A program made the translations under genes and the position numbers. Positions 12,887-24,447 of a stretch of DNA of 64,000 nt are shown here, one piece after another (position 1 is the stretch's first letter; every line of letters begins with the position of its first letter). The stretch is from assembly GCA_030035585.1 (NCBI GenBank), contig CM057460.1, positions 134,462,714-134,526,713 of the forward strand, in the 5' to 3' direction. The DNA comes from Dugong dugon. Lineage: Eukaryota; Chordata; Mammalia; Sirenia; Dugongidae. The notes under the pieces were generated by a model. It was given only the letters and a program-made list of their open reading frames with translations. It had not been told where the DNA came from and searched no databases.

Positions 12887-12921
12887 TAGCCTAGCCAAGT
12901 TGATACTCCAAAGACCATCAG

Positions 12922-13297
12922 TGTGATCAAGATATGACACTGTTGGAGGTCAAAGTGTGTCTCCTAGTCTATATTGCTGGAGAGCATTTCTCTCACTTAG
13001 CACCTGAATTGGGTATTATCCTCATACTCAGATACCAGTACCATAATCAGGTTCTACTAAAAGCTTCTTGGATGACAAGTCAACTGCATGTTCTAAGAGC
13101 ACAAAGGTTTCGTTAGCATCTCTTTATTCTTGTGCATCGATTGCTGGTGGTGGCTGCTGGCTAGACAACTCTAAGCCACTCTTCCTGAAAGTTTTATGCT
13201 TGCTATCTCTCTTTCGACTGTCCTGTCATTGCAAGGTGGCCTTTCTTTCTCAGGCAATAGTGAAGTAAGGAGATTTGATACCCCTATTTGAAATAAA
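12922..13297. other. Unassigned stretch
   Basis: Short unique-looking interval between the MLT2 end and the first of two adjacent AfroSINEs. No gene or named repeat seen. Confidence 0.4.
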
Positions 13298-13475
13298 GGA
13301 AACCCTGATAGCATAGTAGTTAAGTGCTATGGCTGCTAACCAAAAGGTCAGCAGTTCAAATCCACCAGGCACTCCTTGGAAACTCTATGGGACACTTCTA
13401 CTCTGTCCTATAGAGTTGCTATGAGTCGGAATCAACTCTATGACAACAGGTTTGCTTTTTTTGTTTGTTTGTTTT
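13298..13475 (+). mobile_element. AfroSINE, type 1
   Basis: GGAAACCCTGATAGCATAGT head, AGCAGTTCAAATCCACCAGG B-box region, tail CAACTCTATGACAACAGG and a T-rich end. Flanked by TTGAAATAAA (13288-13297 and 13477-13486). Confidence 0.9.
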
Positions 13476-13486
13476 ATTGAAATAAA

Positions 13487-13636
13487 GGAGCCCTAGTGGC
13501 GCAGTGGTTAAGAGCTACGGCTGCTAACTAGAAGGCTGCTAAATTCGAATTCACCAGCCACTCCTTGAAAACCCAATGGGGCAGTTCTATAGGGTCGCTA
13601 TGAGTTCAAGCTGACTCTACGGCAATGGGTTTTTTT
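13487..13636 (+). mobile_element. AfroSINE, type 1, adjacent to previous copy
   Basis: Starts GGAGCCCTAGTGGCGCAGTG directly after the right duplication of the previous SINE, so both used the same A-rich target. The tail is CTGACTCTACGGCAATGGG with a T run. The right flank (CTAAAACAAA) is only loosely like the target. Confidence 0.9.
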
Positions 13637-13642
13637 ACTAAA

Positions 13643-14020
13643 ACAAATGAGTAAAAGACTTAAACAGTCAATTCACCGAAGAAGATATACAGATAGCAAA
13701 TAAGGACATGAAAAGTTGCTTAACATGATTTTTATTGCAGTTGTTAGGTGCTGTTGAGTCAATTTCACACCATAGGTACTCCATGTGTGACAAAGCAAGA
13801 CTACCCCATACGGTTTCCTAGGCTATAATCTTTATGGAAGCAGTCACCAGATCTTTCTTCCATGGAGCCACTGGATGAGTTCAAACCATCAACCTTTTGG
13901 TGAGCAGCCAAGCATTTGACTGTTGCACCACCAGGGCTCCCTTAACAGGATTAGTTATCAGGAAAATGCAAATTAAAACCACAGTGCTATCTTACTATAC
14001 ACCTATTACAATGGCAAAAT
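13643..14020 (+). mobile_element. L1 ORF2 3' segment, split by an AfroSINE
   Basis: Left part about 13643-13730 (AAAGACTTAAACAGTCAATT, AAGAAGATATACAGATAGCA) and right part about 13941-14020 (AGGAAAATGCAAATTAAAAC, CACAGTGCTATC). These match consecutive segments of the conserved end of L1 ORF2. The frame is closed by mutations. Confidence 0.8.
13731..13940 (-). mobile_element. AfroSINE, long type 1, inside L1
   Basis: Reverse SINE with a minus-strand head GGGAGCCCTGGTGGTGCAAC and an internal block around TCTTTATGGAAGCAG. Target-site duplication CTTAACATGATT / CTTAACAGGATT (13719-13730 and 13941-13952, 11/12), taken from L1 ORF2 sequence. Confidence 0.92.
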
Positions 14021-14079
14021 TTTTAAAAAAATAAAATAAAATCGAAAAAATTATTTTTAGGAAGACACGTACATTCAAT

Positions 14080-14270
14080 GTTCATTATGTGCCAGGCACT
14101 ATTCTAGGTATTTTGCATGTATTATCTCATTAATGATTAAAATAAGGCTGTGAGGTAGATGTGACAATTTTTTCCACTTTACATTTGGGGATAATAAGTG
14201 GTGGAGCTGTGATTAGAACTAGGAAGTCTCTAACAATTATGCTGTATTGCCTAACTCTCTTACTTTTAAT
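14080..14270 (-). repeat. MIR SINE
   Basis: Reverse MIR: ATTATGTGCCAGGCACTATT, TGTATTATCTCATTAATGAT, GGCTGTGAGGTAGATG, then AGTGGTGGAGCTGTGATTAG. These are the successive core blocks of the element. Confidence 0.8.
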
Positions 14271-14847
14271 CTTCTCTCTCAGACTATAGGTCTTTATTCC
14301 AGAATATTATATATATACCTATACAAAAAAAATTATAAAACTTGGGTTAGTTTTCTAACTTTTGAATAAGGTTTAAGATTGATAATTCTAAGTACATCTT
14401 TAAATGGTTTATTTTTTATTTCTACAAATAGATTATTTTTCCTTTTAAAATTTCTTAGAATTAATCCATTTCCAGATCATGAATAATGCTGTTTGTATTT
14501 TCAGAGTTCAAATAAATATTCTCTGTTAATCCAGGAATACACTGTATTCAGAGGTCTAAATATCTTAATTTTTTTCTAAATAATGATTCCTTTAAATAGC
14601 AACACAAGATGAAGAAATCCTGTTTTAATTTTAGGTTGGTAAGAAGTACCTAAACATTTCATACTATTTTCCTGTTAAATAGATACAAAGTAAATAATCT
14701 TTCTTTTGCTACTAACTTGAGACTACTATGAAGGTAAAAAAATATCAGGCAAGTTGCTACTGAGGGTAAAACAAGATAGGAACATTGCTAATTGATTACT
14801 GGAAAGATTTTGCCTGAGTACCTTAACTTGATAGGACAGAAAGAAAT
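14271..14847. other. Unassigned stretch
   Basis: AT-rich, nothing recognised. Confidence 0.4.
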
Positions 14848-14959
14848 GTATGAAAACTTGAAACCAAGATGGAGTTTGGTATATACATTGTACCACAATA
14901 CTTTTTTAAATTACAAAAAATAAAAACAAGGGAAGTTCTTCCCAATTTCATATAACAGG
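14848..14959 (+). mobile_element. L1 3'-terminal tail with extra flank (copy A)
   Basis: Resembles the extreme 3' end of L1 (GGTATATACATTGTACCACA). It is followed by a non-L1-looking block ACAAGGGAAGTTCTTCCCAA. 14875-14955 aligns without gaps to 16915-16995, with about 10 mismatches in 81 positions by eye. Confidence 0.6.
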
Positions 14960-15945
14960 AAATAAACAAATACAGCTGTCTGTTATCATGTAGATACCAG
15001 CTTAGTTTTGTTTTGTAGATACCACTTAAAATTCATGATACTGTAATAGTTTTCAAAATAAATTTATCAGTTATTTCACAGTAGTCCACAGTAATCGTAA
15101 AATGTATCCCTCTTTTAGGCATGGCCCTCACTACTGACACCATGATGGCAACATCAACCTTAAGAGTAGAAGACCAATGCACGTAAAGTAATGTCATAAT
15201 TCCCTCTGTAAAAACAAGCTTTTTAGAACAAACTAAACACACTTAGACAATTCTGGCTGGAACCAAGGCAAAGGGATTGCAAAGTAGGCAATTGTAAAAT
15301 CAGGCCCTTTTGTAAGCATTGAATTTCTACAAAAACCAAATGCAAATCTCACAAAATCCCATTGGACTCTCCTCCAACATTGCCCATTAGCTATGGGCTT
15401 AGGTGGGTAAATGGCTGTCTTATGGGTGCAGCTGAGTCAAGTACGGTATATCTGAGACTCTAGGCTTGGTATGTGCCCCAGGACAAACTACATGCTAAAC
15501 CGTCATCTGTATGGCCAAGATGATTGCCACACATTTTCCTATTGACCAGACCACCAGTCCTCTGTTCCTGGCTGCTGCTGCTTTGACTTCCGATGTCCTG
15601 CTCTTCTCATCTCAAGAGGAAAGGAACAGACCTCCAGCTTGGGCTCTAGGCAGTTTCATTTCCTTCTTTGTCCTTTCCTTATTACCTCATTTCTTAGCCA
15701 TACACAGTTTAAAAAAAAAAATTTTTTTCTATAGAAATCAGCAATTCTTCAGAATTAGCAATAGCACAGGTTATATCTGTTCACTTTAGATACTATGGAT
15801 CAAGTTCACATCTCCCCTATCCACCTAAAGGGATGTTCTTTTTGGGCTCTTTTGCAATGACGTTCTGCATTAAGGGAATAATGTGATCAACTACCTCTTC
15901 AAAGAAGAAAAAAAGGTAATGATTGTCCAACTCCCTATCTATTCC
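14960..15945. other. Unassigned stretch
   Basis: No gene or named repeat seen. A frame at 15511-15789 (92 codons) contains a Leu/Phe-rich stretch but no known domain. Confidence 0.4.
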
Positions 15946-16119
15946 TGGAGTCCTGGTGGCACAGTGGTTAAGAGATTGTCTGATAACCAAAGAGTTGGCA
16001 GTTCAAATCTAGCAGCTGCTCCTTGGAAACCCTATGGTGCAGTTCTACTCTGTCCTACAGAGTTGCTATGAGTCAGAATCGACTCAATGGCAACAGGTTT
16101 GGTTTGGTTTGGTTTGGTT
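15946..16119 (+). mobile_element. AfroSINE, type 1
   Basis: GGAGTCCTGGTGGCACAGTG head and tail ATCGACTCAATGGCAACAGG followed by a (GGTTT)n run at 16097-16118. Flanks CCTATCTATTCC and ACCTATTCTT suggest a diverged duplication. Confidence 0.92.
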
Positions 16120-16644
16120 ACCTATTCTTACATATATTATTTTAAGTTAAGATAGTATTAAGTTATTTAAACCTTTTAAAAGCATTTAATCCATGTTACT
16201 CAAAAACCAAGATTTATGTCTCAGTCTTGCACCAAGTAGATAGAGATCCATACATTTTACAGAGTTTTTTCCAAATATCTCTAATATAACAGAAATTTTT
16301 GTGCAAAAATTCAGATCTCTAGATCTTCTTGGAAATCCAGAAGATCTGGCAACACTAGAAACACATTCCATCATGGTAACCATCAGTTGGAGCCAAGTCA
16401 TGGCTGCCCTCCGAAATGTGCTCATGGTCTTCCCAACAGAACGAGTGAATGTTAATTGCCCTTAACATCTTATGCCTTGACCTGTTCCCTCACTTCTGTA
16501 AGCCCCCTGACACCTGTAGGCATCTGAGTTTCTCAATCTTTGGCTGTAATTATTGCATATCCAGATGGGATCAAACCTCGTTAGTTCAATTTGATTAGAG
16601 GGCTGCTTACCTAGCTTGTCCACACTCAAGAATCAAAACATTAT
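16120..16644. other. Unassigned stretch
   Basis: Nothing recognised between the SINE and the L1 3' UTR. Confidence 0.4.
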
Positions 16645-16995
16645 GCTGAATTAAATAAGTCAGACACAAAAGCACAAATATTGCATGATCCCACTTATAT
16701 GAAATATCTAGAACTAGCAAATGCATAAAGATCATAGTTTATTAGTAGTTACCAGGGACAGGTGGAAGGGGACACCAGGTTGTATTGCTTAAGGAGTACT
16801 GAGTTTCTGTTAAGGGTGATGAAAAAATTTGGAAATGGATAGTGATGATGAATGTAGTTAATGGCACTGAACTGTACGTGTAAAAATGTTGAAATGGCAA
16901 ATGTTTTGTTATATACATTATACCATAATAATTTTTTAAATTAAGAAAAATCAAAACAAGGGAAGTCCTGACCAATTTCATATAATAAAATAGCA
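16645..16995 (+). mobile_element. L1 3' UTR and tail (copy B)
   Basis: Matches the end of old L1 elements: AATAAGTCAGACACAAAAGC, ATGATCCCACTTATATGAAA, GTAGTTACCAGGGACAGGTG, GCACTGAACTGTACGTGTAA, then the TTATATACATTATACCATAA tail. The tail is followed by the same extra block as copy A. Confidence 0.8.
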
Positions 16996-19214
16996 AAACT
17001 TCAGAGCATTTGAACTCAAGACTTTATGAAAATTAAGACAATAAAAGCCTTGTTGAGAATGACTTAACTCACATCCTGCCTAAAAATAATGTACTTACTT
17101 ATATATAACAAATACTAAAACAATGGTCAATATTTTGGGTTCTGGACACATTTGAGAACCCTTTCCCCAGAAGAAATACACATTTTGCGGCGTCTGTAAG
17201 CCTCAGGTTTGGACTTCCTGCTCTAAAAAAGACAGAGATGTTGATGTCAGATTTCCTTCCTTCCCCACTAAGGAACCTGCAGATCAACCTTTTCTTAGTG
17301 TGACTAGGCAGGTAGTTCAGGGTCAATCTGGTTCAATCTGGATCCTCCTTTGTATCTTCTAAGATCTCTTCTTCTTGTCTCTGTTTCTTTTTCTTGGTCT
17401 TGCTTATGCACTCAGTCAAGACATATTCTTAACTCTTCCAGAGAGCATCCATAGAAGGCTGAGCTTCCACCCAGTGTGCGCCACCATGCAGCTGTGCTAT
17501 GCTGTTGCCCGTCTCCAACCCTCCTATCTGCAAGGCTGTGCCTACCATCTCTCACTGCAGGATCAGAGTTCCTCGGCAGGGCAGAGTGAAAAAGAAGATT
17601 TTATAACTCTGCTAAGGGAAATAATCTCTGCTTGGGGCAGAAGAATTACATCTGTAAACACCATTGTACTTCCTGTGCAATACTCTAGAACATTCCCTTG
17701 GTAGCAAGAGCTCAATGTGGCTGCAATTCATCCTCTACTTAATGTCCATCTGGGTTATCATAGTCTTAGAAAGGTGCTCCCTTCAATAACAGCTATTCAG
17801 CCTACGAATTTCTGTTAAATGTGTTGACACTGGGACTGGTTTGAGGCTTTGAAATTGTATTATGATGTGTCCAATCATGTCATGTTGAATCCTATGCCCA
17901 CATCTTTTTCTCCCACTTCTCCCAATTCCCCACTCTCTTCTCATTCTGTTTTCTTTGAATTTTAGCATTCCAGCTAGGCATGTAGGCTACGAGATTCTGG
18001 ATAAAGTAACACAGATAAATAATCCTTTAACTTTCCAACACCATAGTTTTCCATTAAGCTTTTTCCTTCAGAAAACTGCCACCAAGCAATTCTGTATAAA
18101 GTGGGGTGCAGAGAACAATCATGAAAACAAGCCCAGAAAAAAAGAGGAAATTTATTTCTTTGTTTAAAAATGCAGCTTCTTCTGTTTTCCTTGTAACAAA
18201 AAATCTTTCATTTGTTAGCATTCTAACCTCTTGCCATGTGAGAGAGATGACATAGCTTCTGGTTGATGACGATGCCTTTTGAAGGGTCACACCCAATGTT
18301 GTGGTTTCTTCAAGGGCTGGAGATTGCTTGTGTTTTTTGATGTTCTACCTCGCACAGGCCTAAGAAGCAGATAGATGACCATGATAAATGGCTGTAATGG
18401 GAAAGTGATAAGAATTCAGGAGTCTGGCATGAGTTATGTTCTCACTCATACAGAAGTCAAGGTTTTCTTATCTTTACTCTTTAATTTCTTAATTACAAAA
18501 AAAAAAATTTCATATCCAAACAGGGTTCACAAAACATTTGTGGCTGTTGTCTGATACCAAAATGCCTAGCTCTAACATCCTTTCCTTGTTAAAGTTTTTT
18601 GGTTGTTTTGTTCATTTTGTTTTTGTTGATATAGTTTTTAAATAAAAGATAACATTCCCTATTAAATATTGAAGCAGCTTTCCTTTAATAGAAACACTTC
18701 GTTACTGAAATAGCAAACAAGCAAAAATTGCCATCTAACGTGGGCATCAGTAATATACATTGCATGTCTAGACATTCCAGGCTGCCTCTCTGCTTTCCCC
18801 CTCTAACCCAGCCCTATCGATAGGCTGTTCATTGCCTCTGGTCTCACTGTCAAAGTCCTCAGCTTGTGTGCAAATGTGAATTCTCACTCAAATCTACCCC
18901 CCTCATTCTCCCCTCCTTCCTCCCCCGCTTGCAGAAGGAAAGGGCTCAGATCACCATTTTCTTCTTTACTTACCATTATTCTCAGATAGGAAATGCTTCT
19001 CTGGCACAGGGGGCTTGGCAGGGAAAAAGAGACACGGGAGCATGATCAGTCTTAGCATACTTTCCTCTGAGTGTCACACTGTACCCTTATCCCTTCTTTC
19101 TTTTATCCGCAGACTGCCAAAATTACACTCCCCATGGTTTCCACTTTTGTGAAAGCTCTCCCCTTCTCTTTGGTTGGAGCTAATCGTTTCCTTCTCTCTC
19201 CTATAACATCACAC
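16996..19214. other. Unassigned stretch
   Basis: About 2.2 kb with no named repeat. A 109-codon frame at 17375-17704 (plus) starts with a hydrophobic stretch but matches no family I know. There is no convincing splice or promoter context, so I do not call it a gene. C-rich patch at about 18893-18930. Confidence 0.45.
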
Positions 19215-19462
19215 TTAGCAATGGGATGAAGAAGAGCATGGATACTGGAGTCTTCAGGACTGGTTTAAATTCTGGCTCTGTCATTCATTACTTATATGAC
19301 CTTGAACATATTACCTTAACCTCTCAAAAATTCAATTTTTTCATCTGTAAAATGGAGATAGTAACAATTCTTTATAGGATCACTGTGATAAGTACATGAA
19401 ATAAAAGACTAAAAGTACCTGTGACAATACCTGGCACATGATAGTTTTCAATCAATGTGAGT
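19215..19462 (+). repeat. MIR SINE, nearly full length
   Basis: AGAGCATGGATACTGGAGTC, TTTAAATTCTGGCTCTGTCA, TTACTTATATGACCTTGAAC, TCATCTGTAAAATGGAGATA, then CCTGTGACAATACCTGGCAC occur in the canonical MIR order. Confidence 0.85.
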
Positions 19463-19771
19463 TTCCCCCATAAGCCTTGCATTGACAGGGACTTGCATCT
19501 CCCTGCAACCACTACGCAAAGGAGAAATATGGTAAAACTATTACATTTATATGAAATTGTTCACCTAAATTGAGAAATTTAAGAGAAGAATGGGACTAAT
19601 TATTTCCTATCTGTATAAATTGCACTTTATTTTTTAGTTAGAAAAATAAAAGTAAGCACTTGTACAACTCAACTGACTGTGACACTTGAATTATATCACC
19701 TCAACCAGGACATGTTGTTCACCAATATATAATTCATTACCTTTTGTTTTGTTTTCTTTTGGCTGCACAGT

Positions 19772-20234
19772 TGATATGGATTGAATTTTGTCCTCCAAAA
19801 ATGTGTATCAACTTGGCAAGGCCATGATTCTCAGTATTGTGTGATTGTCCACCATTTTGTCATCTAATGTGATTTTCCTATGTGTTGTAAATCCTACCTC
19901 TATAATGTTAATGAGGCAGGATTAGAGGCAGTTATGTTAATGAGGCAGAACTCATTCTACAAGATGAGGTTGTATCTTTAAGGGACCTCATACCACCAAG
20001 AAAGAAGCTCAGGAGCGGAGTGTGTCCTTTGGACCCAGGGTCCCTGAGCTGAGAAGCTCCTAGACCAGAGGAAAATTGATAACAAGGACCTTCTCCCAGA
20101 GCTGACAGAGAGAGAAAGCCTTCCCCTGGAGCTGGCACCCTGAGTTCAGACTTCTAGCCTCCTAGACTGTGAGAGTTTGCTAAAGCCATCCACTTGTGGT
20201 ATTTCTGTAATAGCAGCACTAGATGACTAAGACG
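19772..20234 (+). mobile_element. Solo LTR, ERVL-MaLR (MLT1-like), subtype A
   Basis: Starts TGATATGGATTGAATTTTGT and ends ACTAAGACG. It contains the subtype A block CCATTTTGTCATCTAATGTG. The AATAAA region present in sister copies is deleted here (GTGAGAGTTTGCTAAAGCC). Flanks ACAGT and ACATA give only a partial duplication. Confidence 0.85.
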
Positions 20235-20329
20235 ACATAAAGATTCACTAAGAAAGAGAAAATCTATGTCCAAGTAATCTATTTCTTCATGAACATTTGT
20301 TAGGTATAAATAACCTGTGGTTGTTCCCT

Positions 20330-20480
20330 TGTTTTATTTGACTTTGCATTGTGGCTAGTCCTTTACACATCATCTTGTCCACTGGGCTGTGAACTCGCTA
20401 CAGTTTTGCCATGGTCTTCTCAGGATTCTTCAAAGCACTAAACACAGTGAACTGTACACAGTGATTAGTTAATTGCTCTG
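20330..20480 (+). repeat. L2 LINE 3'-end fragment (diverged)
   Basis: GGGCTGTGAACTCGCTACAG and CACTAAACACAGTGAACTGT fit the L2 3' end words (ACTGTGAGCTCC ... TAGCACAGTGCCTGG), with many substitutions. Confidence 0.4.
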
Positions 20481-22756
20481 TCACTGCTCTAAAAGAAAAA
20501 CTTCAAAGTAAGCTTGTTATGTTGTCATAGAAGTGACTCTTATAACCATGACAGACTAAAGTTTGCTTTAACATTTCAAGCCTTCTTTTTCTTTAAATGT
20601 GCTTCTCTGGTTTGCTTCACTTTTATTGAATCCTAAGAGTGGATCTAAAGAGTTCACAGTCAGTCCTCCTGGTATTGTAGGACCCAAGGCCCCATTCCAG
20701 CTCTCTACCTCATTTCCCATACAACCTTCAGAAAGTTCCTTATCTTTTCTATACCATAGTGTCTCCATTATGTGCAAGTCTCTCATTTTAGAGATGGTTT
20801 CCAAGATCTCTTAGTGCTAACTTTATGACAAGCATGAAAATTCATCTCGGCGATTTGAGAAATGTGGCTAAGCTTAGCCTGACTAACGATTCTCTCCTGC
20901 AACTCTGAGGGAATCACATCAGACACTTCTGTGGAGGGCAGCAAGTGAATGTCATGATTTCCAGAGACCACCAAGAGCTGCAGAGACTTCCTCCTTCTTA
21001 TGCAAGCAAGAGTGATGGGGAATGCTGCATCTTCTAATTTCTGTCCCACTGTTGTTGACGAGGCCACCCAGCTTGTCTCTGGCATCACTTAATTGCTCAG
21101 ATTCACAGTCTTCTCTAATGGATCCAGAGAGAAGTTAAGAGATGTCAGGCTTGTTCTGTGTGGGACAAAAAAAATTAAAAGCCTTTCATCAAATCACCCT
21201 GGTTTGATGTTTTCTAACATGGCAGTGATGCTCTGTGACTCTTGAGTAAAAACACAAAAACTTAATAAAAGCCAATTCCCCCTTGGTTCCTCAGTCTGTT
21301 CTAAATGAAAACTAATACAGCCAGAACCCAGCATAGTTTTTGGCACATAGTAGGCCCATTGTAATGTTTTGTTGTTGAAACAAAGAACACACACGCTTAA
21401 CACGGTTCTCATCATCCAAAAGCTTACATGCTTCAAAGTCTTCATGAGGCATCTCTCTATTTAAACTGTCATCCCTATAAAAGTCACTTCTCTACGTAGC
21501 CTTTTTCAGTGTAGAAATCCGCTGGGCTTTTTTGTCTGTTTTCCTCAAAAAGTTTATATTTTTCACTTCTATATTGAACAGGTCCTGAACTGCATGAATA
21601 AAAATATTACATGGGTTCTAATTTGGAAATATGAAGCATGTTCAAAGACAATAGGGAAAAAGGATCTAGAGGTAGGAGAGGAGAAAGGAGAAATCTGTAT
21701 ATAAATGGTATCTTTAGAAATGCAAAGGGAGAGCACTTTGTACTCATAATTATTCAGATTTCTTTAGTCTGCTTTCAAACCAAGATTTGTTTACTAGAGG
21801 CATTACAATTTAGTTAGACAAATTAGACTAAACTTTTTTATCTCGGGTGGTTTGCACATGACCTGATTGAACTAGTATTTCTTCCAAAGATTGCCTGGGA
21901 AGATAAATGAACAGGAGGAGCAATTAGGGTAAGGAAAAACTAAAGATTGGCTGACATGATTTAAGTTTACTGCTAAGGTAGTTTGTCATTTTGTCTCTAT
22001 AATCTCTATCAGAATTGACTAAAACAGTAAACATAAATCATTATACTAATTTATTTCACTACACTGTGGTCTGGGAAAAGAAGATTTCATTTTTTTCTGA
22101 GAGACTTTGGGGATTCCGGCAGCCAGTTTGAACTTATTTTCATTTATATATTGGACAAAAAAACACAAGAGAATCAAAAATGAGTAGCTAGCGTTCCTCA
22201 AAACAATATTTTTTGGTGGCAAGCCAAGTTATTTTTATTACACTATGCTAAAATAACTATGGGATGTGCATTAAAAGCAGCTCAACATTGATTGTATTTT
22301 TTAAAAAATAAAACTTAATTCCTAAGATAGAGATGTAATCAAACGTACTGCTGAAAGTGATTTTTCATACGGTAGTTAATAAGCCTTAAGTTTCTTCTCA
22401 GAAGAAGCCTCTGTGACCACAGAGAGTCAGAATGCTTTAAACTGTCTGGTGGTTCTTTATGGAACATCAACACCCTTGAAAATTAGGACTGCAGCGATGC
22501 ACTCTGAGTACAGAATGCTGCATTGCTGACTCGCCAAAACAGAAGCACCATCAAAAGGCCCCCGGACATGTGGCTCAATTGGCTACTTCAACAAAAAAGA
22601 AGTCGTTGATTAGCTTATGGACTTAAAATATTGTGCTTTGTTGTTTCCGTTTTAGGTTAAAATTTTTATTTTAAAAGGTAAATCTAATCATGAACCCACT
22701 GCAGATGAATAGTTACTTCTGAAATTTTAAAAATATATTTTCTGATACTTTTCTAG
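20481..22756. other. Unassigned stretch with a short L2-like tip
   Basis: About 2.3 kb. AACCCAGCATAGTTTTTGGC near 21325-21385 resembles an L2 3' tip. A minus-strand frame at 20783-21088 has no recognisable family. No gene called. Confidence 0.4.
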
Positions 22757-22769
22757 TATTTTCGTATAT

Positions 22770-22935
22770 GCCAATCAACGAACCCACCGCCGCTGAGTCA
22801 ATTCCGACTCCTAGCAACCCTACAGGACAGGGTAGAACTGCCTCATAGAGTTTCCACGGAGCTCCTGGTGGATTCGAACCACCGACCTTTTGGTTGGCAG
22901 CTGTAGCACTTAACCACTACACAACCAGGGTTTCC
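22770..22935 (-). mobile_element. AfroSINE, type 1
   Basis: Reverse SINE: GCCGCTGAGTCAATTCCGAC at its 3' end and a minus-strand B-box GGTTCGAATCC. Duplication ATTTTCGTATAT / ATTTTCATATAT (22758-22769 and 22936-22947, 11/12). A short TG/TA-rich simple stretch follows at 22940-22985. Confidence 0.93.
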
Positions 22936-23019
22936 ATTTTCATATATAGGTGTGTATTTATATATATTTGTGCGTGTGTGTGTTTCCAGCTATAATAAGC
23001 ATGAAATTAAGATCATTAC

Positions 23020-23486
23020 TTCTTGTTGTTAGATGCCATGGAGTCGACTCTGACTCACAGTGACCATATGTACAACAGAATAAAACATTGCCCAGGCCTG
23101 CATCATCCTTACAATCACCAGCTTATTCGAGTCCATCATCACTGCTATTGTGCCAGCCCATCTCACAGAGGGTCTCTCACACTGTCACCAGCCCACTACT
23201 TCACCAAACGTGATGTTTTCCTGTATGGTTTGATTCCTCATGATGACATGTCCAAAGTAAGAGAGCCAGACCATATTATGTTGTGATCCATAGAGTTGTC
23301 ATTGATTTTCAGAAGTAGATCACCGGGCCTTTCTTCCTAGCCTGTCTTAATGTAGAAGCTCTACTGAAACCTGTCCACCATGGGTGATCCTGCTGATGTT
23401 TGAAATACCAGTGGTATGGCTTCTAGCATCACAGCAAAAGATAAGCCACCACAGTATGACAAACTGACAGACTAGTGATGGAGGTC
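23020..23486 (-). mobile_element. Short RTE-derived element (internal deletion derivative), copy 1
   Basis: On the minus strand it starts near CTAGTCTGTCAGTTTGTC, runs through a block with TAGGAAGAAAGGCCCGG, then jumps to the RTE 3' region (CTTTGGACATGTCATCATG ... GTGAGTCAGAGTCGACTCC) and an AAC-type tail. Flanked by ATCATTAC (23012-23019 and 23487-23494). It lacks endonuclease and reverse transcriptase. The same architecture recurs at 36953-37424. Confidence 0.75.
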
Positions 23487-24447
23487 ATCATTACAAGTGT
23501 GGTTATCATAATTTTCTTTAGGGTTTCAAGGAATTTCAAAGCTAAGCAATACATACAAACTTATGACAGAAAACGTTTATTGAGCATCTTTCCTTTGAAA
23601 CACATTGTATGAGGGGAACAGCTGAATGAATTTTAAAACGTAAAAGTTCTTTCCTAAAGTAATTACAATCTAGGATAGAAAATAAGATGTAAACATAAAC
23701 GACTATAGTATAAGACAGAATCTAAAGTGTCCTTGGGCAAGATATTAACAGGCTGCTGGAGGTAGGCATGGAAGTTACACTTGACTGCAGGTTGTTGGGG
23801 GAGGCTCTATCAAGGAGATAGCAGCTGAGGTGGTCTCAAAGGATGTGTAAGATTTCATCAGGTGACAGCAGCTCTTTCAAGGTAAAAGCAACAGTGGGAG
23901 GAATGGCATAGGGGTAGAAAAGTTTGAGGCACTTCCAGGGAGTGAGGAGGAGACTGGCTGTAGCAGGGCTTGGAGGATTTGTCAATCCCGGAAGTTAACA
24001 AAAGGGTGAAGGCAAGACTGGTCAGGACTAGAGGAGGATTTCTACCCTAGTTTAACTAGTTCAAATTCACTTTTTATTCTTTTATGTATTGGGGAGGGGG
24101 GTCCTTTTAAAATTTAGCTTGGAAAAAACAGGACTCCTACTTTAAAATAACACACACACACAATAAATTGGATACCACTAAGCAAGACATTGGAGAATAT
24201 TAACTCTGAGAATGCTGTGAGACCCCACTTGTCAACAACCTAACAGGGAGTTTTAAACTTTATTTAGAAGAGGATGGGAGCAACTGAAATATTTTAAGTA
24301 ATTGAAAATTTTTAAGAACATGTTTAAGTAACAATTTAAACATTTTAAGTAAATAAGAACTTTAATTTTTAAGCAAGAGTTTCAAACTGCTTTAGAAAGA
24401 CTAATCTAGCAACTGGGCTGGACATTAAAATATATAGGGGCCTACTT

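Larger units (their letters stand above)
10688..12921 (-). mobile_element. MLT2 (ERVL) LTR, interrupted twice
   Basis: Reverse-strand MLT2. The left part is 10688-10977 (GTCAGTCAGGGTTCAACCAG, then ATTTATTGCAAGGAATTGGC). The middle part is 12582-12679 (TTAATCACATTCACAAAATA, GGGGACTGTAGCCTAGCC). The right tip is about 12887-12921 (AGCCAAGTTGATA ... ACCATCA). An RTE (10978-12569) and an AfroSINE (12680-12886) sit inside it. Removing both with one copy of each duplication restores a collinear LTR. Confidence 0.8.

Noticed and set aside
17375..17704. 109-codon plus-strand frame with hydrophobic start as a small secreted protein gene
   Set aside because: No known domain, no recognisable splice or promoter context, and frames of this length are expected by chance in 64 kb.
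20783..21088. Minus-strand frame containing VVSGNHDIHLLPS as a hydrolase pseudogene
   Set aside because: The short GNHD-like match is too weak. The flanks do not extend the similarity and I could not name a parent gene.
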